The notes under the pieces are model-generated. The model did not search any database. It was not told the DNA's origin and saw only the letters and a program-made list of their open reading frames with translations. This document shows, piece by piece, positions 43,039 to 51,314 of a stretch of DNA of 64,000 nt (position 1 is the first letter of the stretch; the number at the start of each line of letters is the position of its first letter). This stretch comes from Paracoccus aerius (lineage in GTDB: Bacteria > Pseudomonadota > Alphaproteobacteria > Rhodobacterales > Rhodobacteraceae): NCBI RefSeq assembly GCF_014656455.1, contig NZ_BNCL01000008.1, positions 97,063 to 161,062 of the forward strand, in the 5' to 3' direction. Both the position numbers and the translations under genes were made by a program.

Positions 43039-43353
43039 ATGGAAGATCCCGAACAGATTCACCAGATCTCGCATCAGGACGAACGTCCGGGCGGACCCAA
43101 CGACATCGACCACCCGCATGGCAAGCGCTCGCCCGGCAGCATGAAACGCGGCGACGGCTCGGTCGAGGACGCCTTTCCCGAGGCCCAGGACCAGCCCCTG
43201 GAGGAGTTTCCGGCCGAGGAGCTTTCCGACAATCTCAGCCCCGCCGACGGCCGCATCATCGAGGCGGGCGAAGGTGGCACGGAGGGCGGCCCGGACGAGG
43301 CGGACGAAGCGATCATGTCGCCCGTCAAGCTGGAAGGCCGCCGGGACGACTAG
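43039..43353 (+). CDS. hypothetical acidic 104-residue protein, stress-regulated
   Basis: I do not recognise the family. The 104-residue protein (MEDPEQIHQISHQDERPGGP onward) is strongly acidic, rich in Gly, Asp, Glu and Pro, without signal peptide or membrane span, and is probably disordered in water. GAAGAGG lies 6 nt before the ATG. Hydrophilic disordered proteins behind EcfG promoters often protect against desiccation or osmotic stress, which is only a guess here. A longer frame from 42880 overlaps the promoter and is not used. Confidence 0.7.
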   Translation: MEDPEQIHQISHQDERPGGPNDIDHPHGKRSPGSMKRGDGSVEDAFPEAQDQPLEEFPAEELSDNLSPADGRIIEAGEGGTEGGPDEADEAIMSPVKLEGRRDD

Positions 43354-43407
43354 CGGCATCAGGGCCGCGCAGGCCGGGCTTGACAGCGCCGGCGGGGCGC
43401 CGGGCCG

Positions 43408-44592
43408 TCATCCGCGGCGGCCCAGAAGATCCAGGCATTCCTGCGCGAACTGGTCGAAGCCTGAATCATAGGTGACAAGCTGCGGGGCCTCCATCCGCTC
43501 CATCGCCGGAAAGACCTCGGCGATGGTCTGGCGCTTTTCCTCGGCATCGCCGGGCCCCAGATAGAAGATCACCTTGCCAAGGCCGTCCTCGGGTTCCTCG
43601 GCGAACTGGCGCAGGAAGAACCGGATCAGCGCGTCGTCCGAAGGCAGGCTGTATCCCACGATCACCAGGATCGTCGAATCCCGCATCAGCCGGACCACCT
43701 TGGGAAAGACCATCGCGAAATAGGGATCCGAGTAATCCTGTTCGCGCGAGGCCAGCGTCACCACCGGCAGATCGGCCATGATCGCCCTGGCATCGCGCTT
43801 GCCATAATCCAGCACATAGCCATGGCCCCGGCGCAGGATCTCGAAGCCGCCGTTGATCTTCAGCAGGTGCTGCACCTGCCAGTGTTCGTGGACAGGCGCG
43901 AAGCCGGGGCCGCCCGCGATCTGCACCGGGGTGAAGCCGCGATAGGTGTGGAAGAACAGCCGCGGGGCATCGGGGGTCAGGTTGTCCAGGATCGTTTCGA
44001 TCACATAGTCATAGTTCGTGGTGATGAAATGGGTCCGCACCCCTTCCCACGGATCCTCGGGCACCGAGCCGAGGCGCAGGTGCCGGAAAAAGGCCATGAT
44101 GTCCCGTTGGCGGGCCGACGGTGACACCAGGGGAAACCTTCCCGCCGCCCCGTCGAAATAGTTCAGACGCGTCGCCCGGTCATAGCGGTCCAGCACGGCG
44201 GCCCGCAGCGCGCCGCGGAACATCCGCAGGTTCTGTTCGTCAAGATAGCGCGGCCGCACATCGGGAAAGCGGTCATACATGTCCAGCTGGTAGACGATCT
44301 GCCTCAGGGTCTCGGGCGTGATCCTGTCCGATGCGTCCAGCCCGAACATCCGCGCCAGGCTGCCCGCATCCGCCACGTCCCGGATCAGCTTGGTGTCCAG
44401 CGTGAACAGCTCGCACCCTATGGGCGCCTTTGAATCCCAGGCCTTCGAAAAGCCCGCCCCCGCGAAGAAGGTCACGTTGGTCAGGGCCCTTGCCCGGTCC
44501 GACCTATTCCGGCGATAGCTGAACTGCTCGACATGGCGCAGGAAGACCTCGGCAGGGGCGCCGGACGAGGACATCGTGGTGGTCGAAGACAT
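43408..44592 (-). CDS. SIR2-domain protein (putative NAD-dependent, defence-like)
   Basis: This 394-residue protein contains an SIR2_2 Rossmann domain: VTFFAGAGFSKAWDSKAPIG (GAGxS-type NAD loop, near residue 45), HFITTNYDYVIE (TNYD) and LVIVGYSLPSDDALI. SIR2 domains of this type are NAD hydrolases in anti-phage systems (Thoeris, DSR, SIR2-HerA), and some are stress proteins. The usual Leu-His-Gly catalytic region appears as LLKINGGFE, so the catalytic His may be missing or elsewhere (His-Gly occurs in RRGHGYVLDY). No partner gene lies beside it. The start at 44592 is preferred over 44604, which abuts its own ribosome site. Confidence 0.85.
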   Translation of the reverse strand: MSSTTTMSSSGAPAEVFLRHVEQFSYRRNRSDRARALTNVTFFAGAGFSKAWDSKAPIGCELFTLDTKLIRDVADAGSLARMFGLDASDRITPETLRQIVYQLDMYDRFPDVRPRYLDEQNLRMFRGALRAAVLDRYDRATRLNYFDGAAGRFPLVSPSARQRDIMAFFRHLRLGSVPEDPWEGVRTHFITTNYDYVIETILDNLTPDAPRLFFHTYRGFTPVQIAGGPGFAPVHEHWQVQHLLKINGGFEILRRGHGYVLDYGKRDARAIMADLPVVTLASREQDYSDPYFAMVFPKVVRLMRDSTILVIVGYSLPSDDALIRFFLRQFAEEPEDGLGKVIFYLGPGDAEEKRQTIAEVFPAMERMEAPQLVTYDSGFDQFAQECLDLLGRRG

Positions 44593-44625
44593 GATGCCGC
44601 CCATCTTCCGCCGCAGGATCTGCGA

Positions 44626-44650
44626 AACCGGCCAGGACCTCGGGTGTTCC
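44626..44650 (-). promoter_or_regulatory. EcfG-type promoter of the SIR2-domain gene
   Basis: On the minus strand GGAAC, 16 nt, GGTT ends 34 nt before the preferred start codon at 44592. This resembles the other stress promoters in the window. Confidence 0.6.
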
Positions 44651-44678
44651 AGACGCCTTGGCCTTTTCCCGCGGCGGG

Positions 44679-44702
44679 CTTCCCGGCCAGGACGCCGGGA
44701 AG
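44679..44702 (-). terminator. hairpin downstream of the threonine aldolase gene
   Basis: A perfect 9-bp stem (CTTCCCGGC / GCCGGGAAG) with a 6-nt loop lies 16 nt after the aldolase stop codon on the minus strand. It lacks a T-run but would end or stabilise the transcript before the SIR2 promoter. Confidence 0.55.
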
Positions 44703-44717
44703 ATGAAGGCTGGCGCC

Positions 44718-45746
44718 CTAGCTGCGCCGCGGGTGCGAGAAATAGGCCTCGCAGGCCGCCTTCACCCGATCGACCGCGGCGTCATCGACATCAAGATGCG
44801 TCACCCACCGCAGGCTGCCATAGCGTCCGCCCACGACAATACCGCGATCCGCCAGGAACTGCCGGAAGCTGTCGACATCCGTGCCGACGGGGGTCATGAA
44901 GACCATGTTGGTTCGCGCCGGACCCGAGCCCAGTTCGGGAAAGGCCGCAAGCACATCCGCAAGACGCGCCGCAAGGGCATGGTCATCCGCCAGCCGCGCG
45001 ACATTATGGTCAAGCGCATGGATCGCCGCTGCGGCCAGGATGCCCGTCTGCCGCATCCCGCCGCCCAGCATCTTGCGCAGCCTGCGGGCCGAGGCGATCA
45101 CATCCGCCGGCCCGGCCAGGACCGATCCGACGGGCGCGCCCAGCCCCTTGGACAGGCACAGGGACACGGTATCGAAGCCCCCAACAAGCGCGTCGGGCGC
45201 GCAGCCCGTGGCCACCGCGGCATTCATCAGCCGCGCGCCGTCCAGGTGCGTGGCCAGGCCGTGGCGCCGCGCCAGCCCGGTCGCGGCGTCCAGATAGTCC
45301 GGGTCAAGCACAAGGCCGCCGAACGTGTTCTCAAGGGTCAGAAGCCGGGTTCTGGCATGGTGGAAATCGTCGGGCTTGATCGCGGCCTCGATGGCGGCCA
45401 GGGCGATGGTGCCGTCGGCCTCGTTCGGCAAGGGCTGGGGCTGGATCGATCCCAGCACCGCCGCGCCGCCCCCTTCGTACAGAAAGGTATGGGCCGTGTG
45501 TCCGACCAAGTATTCGTCCCCGCGACCGCAATGGGCCATCAGCGCGGCCAGGTTCGACTGCGTTCCGGTGGGAAAGAACAGCGCCGCCTCTTTGCCCAGG
45601 CGTTCCGCCGCCATCGCCTCCAGCCTGCGGGTGGTCGGGCAATCCTCATAGACCGCATCGCCCACCTCGGCCGAAGCCATCGCCGCCCGCATCGCCGCAT
45701 CCGGCCGCGTCACCGTGTCCGAGCGGAAATCGTCCTGGCTCCTCAT
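44718..45746 (-). CDS. ltaE: low-specificity L-threonine aldolase
   Basis: This 342-residue PLP enzyme cleaves threonine or allo-threonine to glycine and acetaldehyde in the cytosol. The N-terminal DFRSDTVTRPDAAMRAAM, EVGDAVYEDCPTTRRLE and FFPTGTQSNLAAL motifs are diagnostic, and the PLP lysine lies in SLCLSKGLGAPVGS. The ATG at 45746 has AAAGGA at 8-nt spacing; a longer frame to 45896 is not supported. It is monocistronic between the SIR2 gene and the peptidase operon. The 45747-45975 gap shows no gene. Confidence 0.93.
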   Translation of the reverse strand: MRSQDDFRSDTVTRPDAAMRAAMASAEVGDAVYEDCPTTRRLEAMAAERLGKEAALFFPTGTQSNLAALMAHCGRGDEYLVGHTAHTFLYEGGGAAVLGSIQPQPLPNEADGTIALAAIEAAIKPDDFHHARTRLLTLENTFGGLVLDPDYLDAATGLARRHGLATHLDGARLMNAAVATGCAPDALVGGFDTVSLCLSKGLGAPVGSVLAGPADVIASARRLRKMLGGGMRQTGILAAAAIHALDHNVARLADDHALAARLADVLAAFPELGSGPARTNMVFMTPVGTDVDSFRQFLADRGIVVGGRYGSLRWVTHLDVDDAAVDRVKAACEAYFSHPRRS

Positions 45747-45975
45747 GTCCCCGTTCCTTTCGCCGGGCACGACCACGGCCCGAGGGCGCAGGAAAGCCGC
45801 CGCGGCGCGAAAGTTCAAGCCATCCCGCGGGCGTGGACCCCATGCCGGCACCGGACGCCGAAGGGCCGAAACAGGCCGGCGATCCCGCTTAGGCAAGATC
45901 GACGGTCACAAATGCTTGTTTCCTGCCAGCCGGGACGGCTGCCGGATCCTTTCCCCGGTCACCGCAGATCCTGCG

Positions 45976-47700
45976 TCATTCTGAAGGAAGTGGCGCGGAC
46001 GGTGGCGTGCCGGGTGCATCTTCCTCGGCCCGCGGTGAGAGACCGGGTTGCCAGGGCAGCCTGTCCAAGGGCAGCAAGGGCGTGCCATCCTCGGCCCTGC
46101 CCTTTATCATGTCGCGCAGCGCGCCGCGGTCGGGGACGGCATCGCCGGCGGACAGCCTGCCGGCAAGCCAGCGGGCCACCTGCGGCGCGGCAAGGCTTGT
46201 TCCGCTCAGCCTCTGGCGGCCTGCCGGGGTGATAGAAGGGACGATCATGCCGGTTCGGGACGGGCTGGCATCTGCAGGGGCGACGACATCCCCTGCAAGG
46301 CCGTCTGGCAGCAGCCCGGAGTAGGGGCTGATTCGCCCGGCGGGGCGGGCAAGGCCTGCACCCACGCGGATGGGACGGGTTCCTCGGGCATAGGCGCTGA
46401 CGGTGCCGTCGCGGCGGATCATCGACGAACCGTCGTCCTTGCCGGGCCAGCGTCCGTCGTCGGTGCGGCGGGCATAGGTCGGATCAACCAGGCGGGACTG
46501 CCGCCCCTGGGTCCGGAAGCCCGGGAGGCGGTCATCGCGATGGATCACCAGGTCGCAGCCGGATTTGCCTGCGCTTTCCAGGCGCAGACACCACAGGCCC
46601 GGCGGGGACCAGGGGGCGTCCGGGCCGGCCGGCAGGGTCGGGTGCAGGATCACGGTCTGGCAGATGCGCCCCGCATCCCCGCCCCGCCGCTGCAGCACGA
46701 CACGACCGATGGACCTGCGATTGCCCTCCACGATGGAGCCCGCGCCCGACGTGGTCAGCGGCACCTCCAACTGCTCCCCCGAGGGTGTCTCGATTTTCAG
46801 CAGCGGGACTGGCTCTGACGGCGCGGACCAGATCTCGATGGCGTTGGGCGTGGGATCGGCGGGGGGAATGTTCCAGCCGATCCTGTCCCCGCTTTTCAGA
46901 TGCGCGCGCAGGCAATCCTGACGGTGGTTCCCGGTGGGAAGGACGAAATGGACGCCCCCCAGTTCCGGGAAGGCCATCTTGCCGATGTCGTCCAGCAAGC
47001 GCGCCAAGGGTCCGCTGCCGTCCTGCGGCCCCGCGGTGACGCCCAGCGACAGGTTGACCACAAGCGCAGGCTTGTGCTTTCCCGAACCTGCCGAAATTTC
47101 CCTTGCAAGGGCCCTGGCGCGCGCGATGATGAAGACCAGGGCGCTTTGGATGAAGAACGCGGCCAGGCTTCCCGAGGTCTCGGCCATGGCGCTTCGGGGC
47201 AGCGATACGCCCAGAAGGGGGAATTGCCGGCCTGCGTCATCGGAAGGCAGGAACCCACCCGCCAATGCGGCGACGGCCGCGCCGTGGCTGTCGGCATGGG
47301 CCATCGACATGCAGCGCCCGGGCGACGCCAATCCGCAGGCCCGGTAGGCCGCGCCCGGATCGCCCTCCGCCCGCATGGCGTGGATGTCAGGCCCGCGCAA
47401 TTCCCGCCCGAAGGCGATATCCACCCGCCTTTCGGTCGCCGCAGCTTCCATCAGCCAGATCGACGCAAAGCGGCTGTGGCCGCTGGATGTGGTGAACAAC
47501 GGATGCGCAAAGGGGATCGCATGGTCGATCACGGCGATGATCGCTGTCTTGGCGGTGTTTGACGGCCGGGCCTTCGCGTGCAGGAAAGCCGTTCCCCCGG
47601 CAGGCGGGACATCGGGTCCGACAAGCGCCGCCGGGGGAACCAGCATGGGAAGATTGTCCCGGACAGGGGCGAAGTCCTGCAGGGTCGGTCGGTCGCTCAT
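45976..47700 (-). CDS. S8 family serine peptidase (subtilisin-like), no signal peptide
   Basis: This 574-residue protein has the subtilisin triad in order: Asp59 in IIAVIDHAIPFAH, His139 in ADSHGAAVAALAGG, an oxyanion Asn in VLPTGNHR and Ser502 in LSGTSLAAPQVAR. The inserted region between Asn and Ser (about residues 260-490) is unusually long. No signal peptide or Sec motif is seen, so it probably acts in the cytoplasm or needs another export route. It is the last gene of an operon with a PAP2 phosphatase and a 57-residue protein, with ATGA overlap at the start, and divergent from a SARP-like regulator. The substrate is unknown. Confidence 0.9.
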   Translation of the reverse strand: MSDRPTLQDFAPVRDNLPMLVPPAALVGPDVPPAGGTAFLHAKARPSNTAKTAIIAVIDHAIPFAHPLFTTSSGHSRFASIWLMEAAATERRVDIAFGRELRGPDIHAMRAEGDPGAAYRACGLASPGRCMSMAHADSHGAAVAALAGGFLPSDDAGRQFPLLGVSLPRSAMAETSGSLAAFFIQSALVFIIARARALAREISAGSGKHKPALVVNLSLGVTAGPQDGSGPLARLLDDIGKMAFPELGGVHFVLPTGNHRQDCLRAHLKSGDRIGWNIPPADPTPNAIEIWSAPSEPVPLLKIETPSGEQLEVPLTTSGAGSIVEGNRRSIGRVVLQRRGGDAGRICQTVILHPTLPAGPDAPWSPPGLWCLRLESAGKSGCDLVIHRDDRLPGFRTQGRQSRLVDPTYARRTDDGRWPGKDDGSSMIRRDGTVSAYARGTRPIRVGAGLARPAGRISPYSGLLPDGLAGDVVAPADASPSRTGMIVPSITPAGRQRLSGTSLAAPQVARWLAGRLSAGDAVPDRGALRDMIKGRAEDGTPLLPLDRLPWQPGLSPRAEEDAPGTPPSAPLPSE

Positions 47701-47870
47701 GGCCCGAACGCCGCCTTGTTCAGGGCTTCCAGGGCGTCCTCGATCTCCTTCTGACCTGTTTTCCCCATGATTGTCGGTCCGTCCGGGATCAGCTCGTGCA
47801 GCAGGGGCCAGGCCTCGTCGTCGAACCCGGGGGATTCTGTTTCTGTCTCCCTGGAGAATGTCAGCCCCAT
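47697..47870 (-). CDS. hypothetical 57-residue linker-gene protein
   Basis: This small protein (MGLTFSRETETESPGFDDEA onward) lies between the PAP2 and S8 genes and overlaps both, by 10 nt and 4 nt, so translation of all three is coupled. It has an acidic N-terminus and a short C-terminal helix (KEIEDALEALNKAAF). GGGGGAAAG lies close to the ATG. It could be a propeptide-like inhibitor or chaperone for the peptidase, as small proteins beside S8 peptidases often are; this is inference. An in-frame ATG at 47882 is an alternative start. Confidence 0.6.
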   Translation of the reverse strand: MGLTFSRETETESPGFDDEAWPLLHELIPDGPTIMGKTGQKEIEDALEALNKAAFGP

Positions 47871-48937
47871 CTTTCCCCCCATTCGCGTGTCACTTCGGTC
47901 CAAAGCGAGGCCAGCATGGGCGCCTTCCCGACCTGCAGCGTTTTGCCCTGCTTCAGGTGGTGCTTGGCATCCCAAACCTTCAAAAGCGCCGGAAGGTGGA
48001 AGTCGCGGGTTGCGTCGGGTGCGTCCCCGACCCATCCCTCCGCGTCCAGGCTGACCTGACCGGCCCCGGATGCAGCGCCTGCGCGGGCCAGCACCCAGCG
48101 GGCGACGGCAATGCCCAGAACAGCGCCGGCGGCGCTGTCGCAGGGGTAATGCAGGCCCGCGACCGTGCGGTTGACGGCGATCCGCGCGGCCATCTGGTCC
48201 AGGGGGTTGTTGATGTCGGGCGAGGTCTTCCCCGTCAGGGCCGACAGCACCCCGGCCACGGCAAAGGACTGGGCGGCATGGCCGCTGGGAAACGAGGAAT
48301 GGCCGGGGCAGGCGATCATCGGCAGGATGTCGGGCGACAGCACATGGGGCCGCGGCAGGCCGAAGCCCAGCTTGGCACGCTGGACCATCGCGGTGGCCAG
48401 TTCCTCGGTCACGGCGATCAGCAGCACAAGGCTGGGCGTCCAGGCCGGCACCATCGGAAGAACCGCCGAGAAGAAGGGATGGATATGCTGGGATTGCGCC
48501 AGCACCTCGGTCAGACGCTCGGCCCGCAATTCGGCGTAGCCCGCCACAAGCTGCGCCTCGGACTTCAGGTTGTCCGGGGTCGGGGGCGTGATCCTGACCA
48601 GATCGCCCCCCCGGGCGGAAATGGCAAAGGCGTCCGGCCCTGCCGTGACCGTCAGCCCCTCGCCCAGTTCCGACAGAAGGGCGGATACGGCAAAGGGAAA
48701 CTCGATCCGCCGCAGGCGTGCTGCGTGATCCAGCGTGGGCGCTTGCGGTTCATGCACCTTAACCTCGCCCATCGGGGCAAGGGCATCGTGCGCGACGATC
48801 AGGGCTTGCGCCAGCGTCCCGGGATCGACCCCCGATGCGCCGCCGGATCCGGCATGGGCGTTATGGGCATTGTGCGCATTATGGGCGTTGTGGGCATTAT
48901 GCGCGTTGTGCGCATTGTGGGCGTTCACCAGCGACAT
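47861..48937 (-). CDS. PAP2-superfamily phosphatase / haloperoxidase-like protein with N-terminal Asn-Ala-His repeats
   Basis: This 358-residue protein carries the three PAP2 motifs: KLGFGLPRP (K-x6-RP), SSFPSGHAAQ (PSGH at about 217-220) and VNRTVAGLHYPCD (R-x5-H). Vanadium haloperoxidases and class A acid phosphatases share this site, so either chemistry is possible. The N-terminus has eight perfect Asn-Ala-His repeats (residues 5-28), unlike any standard signal peptide and possibly a metal-binding stretch. It starts the operon and reads divergently from the SARP-like regulator. A GGGGGATCC site precedes the ATG. Confidence 0.83.
   Translation of the reverse strand: MSLVNAHNAHNAHNAHNAHNAHNAHNAHAGSGGASGVDPGTLAQALIVAHDALAPMGEVKVHEPQAPTLDHAARLRRIEFPFAVSALLSELGEGLTVTAGPDAFAISARGGDLVRITPPTPDNLKSEAQLVAGYAELRAERLTEVLAQSQHIHPFFSAVLPMVPAWTPSLVLLIAVTEELATAMVQRAKLGFGLPRPHVLSPDILPMIACPGHSSFPSGHAAQSFAVAGVLSALTGKTSPDINNPLDQMAARIAVNRTVAGLHYPCDSAAGAVLGIAVARWVLARAGAASGAGQVSLDAEGWVGDAPDATRDFHLPALLKVWDAKHHLKQGKTLQVGKAPMLASLWTEVTREWGERWG
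48854..48925 (-). repeat. eightfold 9-nt repeat encoding Asn-Ala-His
   Basis: Eight tandem 9-nt units within the PAP2 gene encode Asn-Ala-His. The units differ at third codon positions, so the repeat is maintained at the protein level rather than only at DNA level. Copy-number change by slippage would stay in frame. Confidence 0.9.
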
Positions 48938-49027
48938 GGATCCCCCGCCGAAACTCGGTAAAAAAAGACGACTCTCGATTCGTTTACGTATGGTAACATA
49001 ACAAACCGCTTCTGCCGGGGCTGATCC

Positions 49028-50515
49028 ATGCGTCTTCGACTACGCCTGATCGGGCCGGTCCGCCTGACCGGACCCGAAGGGAATGACCGGACCCCGACGG
49101 GGCGCAAGGCGTGCGGGATGCTGGCCCTGCTGGGCACGGCCCCCGATCTGCGGATGCCGCGAAGCCAGGTCCAGGATCGCCTGTGGAGCCAAAGCCCCCC
49201 GGCCCAGGGCGCGGCAAGCCTGCGCCAGGCCATCCGGGAACTTCGCCAGGCCCTGGGCGACGGGCTGCTGGCGGGCAACGGCTGGATCGGCCTGGACCCG
49301 GCGGCGGTCGCAGTCGACCTGCGGCCGATGACCGGCCCCACCGGGCAGCCGGTCGAGTTCGCGGAAGGGCTTAATATCCGCGACCCCGAGTTCGAGGACT
49401 GGCTGCGCGACATGCGCTTGTCGCTGGAGGATCGCGTCCCCGAACCCAATGTGCCGCTGCTGGTCCTGACCGAGCCCAAGGGCGACGCGCCCTCGGCGCA
49501 GCTACTGGCTGGTTGCGTGCTGGAGGAAGCCTCGGCCCGCGCCGCCGCCCTTCTTCCGACGCGGGTGGTCCAGGCGGCGGATTGCCTGACCGGCCTGCGC
49601 ATCGAATCGCTTGCCGTGGCCCGGCCCGACAATTGCGCGCTGCTGCTGATGGTGCTGCGCAATCACAAGACCGGCGCCCAGCTTTGGGCGCAGCATTATT
49701 CCCTGTCGCCCTTGGAAGCCAGCCTGCGCCGGGTCAGCGCCTGCGTCACCCTGACCCTGATCCAGGCCGCCCGCCAGTTGATGCCCGGATCCGAGGCGCT
49801 GTATCCCCACGAGGATCTGTTCAGCTTCACCCGCTCGAGGCTTCTTTCGGCGGACCATCGGCTGAAACGGTTCGACGGCCCCGTGCCACAGGCGTTGCGG
49901 GCCTTTCTGCGCTATACGCTGATCATCGAACGGCAGGCCCCCGATGCGCACGAAGCCTTCGGTGAGGCCGAGGATCTGTCGCGGCAGGCCTGCGCCATGG
50001 CGCCGGGCGACCCGATCGTCCTGTCCATCGCCGCATTGATGAAGTCCTGGAAAGGCGAAGTCTCGGCCGCCCTGGATCTTGCGCGCCTGGCCTGCCGGGT
50101 GGCGCCCGGCCACGACCTGGCGCATCTTGCGCTGTCGCAGGCGCTGACCGATGCGGGCCGCGACGGCGATGCCTTTGCGGCGGTCGCGCGGGTGGGCTTC
50201 GGGCCGATCGCGGCCCTGGGCCAGCCAAGCTGGCGCCTGCGCATGGCGGTGGCCCAGATCCGGCTGGGCCGGCTTGCCGATGCCGAGGAAAGCGCGGCCA
50301 TCGCCCTGTCCCATGCGCCCGATTGCCGCCCCGCCCTCCGCATCCTGGCCGCGCTGCGCTTCAAGCGCGGCGATGTCGCGGGCGCGGCAGCGGCGATCGA
50401 GACGCTGAGGCAGGTGGAACCGGACTTCAGCCTGCCGCTGATGGCAAGCCCCGAATACCCGGTCACGACCCTTCGCCGGGCGGGCCTGCTGGATGTCACC
50501 CGCTCGGGCCTCTAG
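49028..50515 (+). CDS. SARP-like transcriptional regulator with TPR-type C-terminus
   Basis: This 495-residue protein has a winged-helix N-terminus (MRLRLRLIGPVRLTGPEGND, then QAIRELRQALGDGLLAGNG, residues 1-90) of the SARP/OmpR type, then a long helical repeat region with TPR-like pairs (DPIVLSIAALMKSWKGEVSA, RLGRLADAEESAAIALSHAP). Such regulators sense protein or ligand partners through the TPR part. It is transcribed divergently, 90 nt from the PAP2 gene, and is probably the direct regulator of the PAP2 / small protein / S8 operon. An AT-rich promoter region at 48955-49010 serves both sides. Confidence 0.84.
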   Translation: MRLRLRLIGPVRLTGPEGNDRTPTGRKACGMLALLGTAPDLRMPRSQVQDRLWSQSPPAQGAASLRQAIRELRQALGDGLLAGNGWIGLDPAAVAVDLRPMTGPTGQPVEFAEGLNIRDPEFEDWLRDMRLSLEDRVPEPNVPLLVLTEPKGDAPSAQLLAGCVLEEASARAAALLPTRVVQAADCLTGLRIESLAVARPDNCALLLMVLRNHKTGAQLWAQHYSLSPLEASLRRVSACVTLTLIQAARQLMPGSEALYPHEDLFSFTRSRLLSADHRLKRFDGPVPQALRAFLRYTLIIERQAPDAHEAFGEAEDLSRQACAMAPGDPIVLSIAALMKSWKGEVSAALDLARLACRVAPGHDLAHLALSQALTDAGRDGDAFAAVARVGFGPIAALGQPSWRLRMAVAQIRLGRLADAEESAAIALSHAPDCRPALRILAALRFKRGDVAGAAAAIETLRQVEPDFSLPLMASPEYPVTTLRRAGLLDVTRSGL

Positions 50516-50555
50516 GTCCGGCCGGGCGGCACCACCCCCTTGCGGAGGCGAGGCT

Positions 50556-51314
50556 TCACCGTCCCATCCAGCCGCCGTCCACCGTCAGGATCGCGCCCGA
50601 CGCATATTCTGACGCCGCGCTGGCCAGGAACACGACCGGCCCAGCGAAATCGGCGGGCGTGCCCCAGCGGCCGGCGGGAATGCGCCCCAGGATCGATGCA
50701 GAATGGTGGGGATCGGCGCGAAGGGCCTGGGTGTTGTCGGTGGCGATATAACCCGGCGCAATGGCGTTCACCTGGATGTCCAGCCCCGCCCATTCATTGG
50801 CGAATGCCATGGTCAACTGCCCGATCCCGCCCTTCGAGGCGGCGTATCCCGGCACGTTGATGCCCCCCTGGAAGGTCAGAAGCGAGGCGGTGAAGATCAC
50901 CTTGCCGCCCCGGCCGCGTGCCAGCATCCCCCGGCCCACCGCCTGGGTCAGAAGGAACTGCGCGGTCAGGTTGGTTTCGATCACCTCGTCCCACCAGTCC
51001 TCGGGGTGATCAGCGGCGGGCATCCGCTTGATGGTGCCGGCATTGTTGACAAGGATGTCGATGGGGCGGGCCTCCATCGCGGCGGCAAAGGCCTTCAGCG
51101 CGGCGCGGTCCGAAAAATCGACCGCATGGCCCTCGAAGCTGCGGCCAAGGGCGCGGATCTTGTCCCCGACCTCGCCGCCATCCGCCTCCATGCTGGCCGA
51201 GGCGCCGATGATGTCGGCACCCGCCTCGGCCAGGGCAAGGGCCATGCCCGCGCCGATGCCGCGTCGCGCGCCGGTGACAAGCGCGATCTTTCCCGAAAGG
51301 TCGAACATGCTCAT
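50556..51314 (-). CDS. SDR family oxidoreductase, KduD-like 2-dehydro-3-deoxygluconate dehydrogenase
   Basis: This 252-residue SDR starts MSMFDLSGKIALVTGARRGI with the cofactor motif GARRGIG, has DILVNNAGTIKR and the catalytic Tyr in VPGYAASKGGIGQ, and ends AILTVDGGWMGR. The length and motifs resemble KduD, which acts on keto-deoxy sugar acids. It overlaps the stop of the upstream alcohol dehydrogenase remnant by 4 nt, so it was once co-translated with it. Its expression may now be weakened by the broken upstream gene. Confidence 0.85.
   Translation of the reverse strand: MSMFDLSGKIALVTGARRGIGAGMALALAEAGADIIGASASMEADGGEVGDKIRALGRSFEGHAVDFSDRAALKAFAAAMEARPIDILVNNAGTIKRMPAADHPEDWWDEVIETNLTAQFLLTQAVGRGMLARGRGGKVIFTASLLTFQGGINVPGYAASKGGIGQLTMAFANEWAGLDIQVNAIAPGYIATDNTQALRADPHHSASILGRIPAGRWGTPADFAGPVVFLASAASEYASGAILTVDGGWMGR

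Noticed and set aside
48854..48925. The NAH-coding repeat as a CRISPR array
   Set aside because: Units are only 9 nt, contiguous, in frame with a gene, and without spacers.
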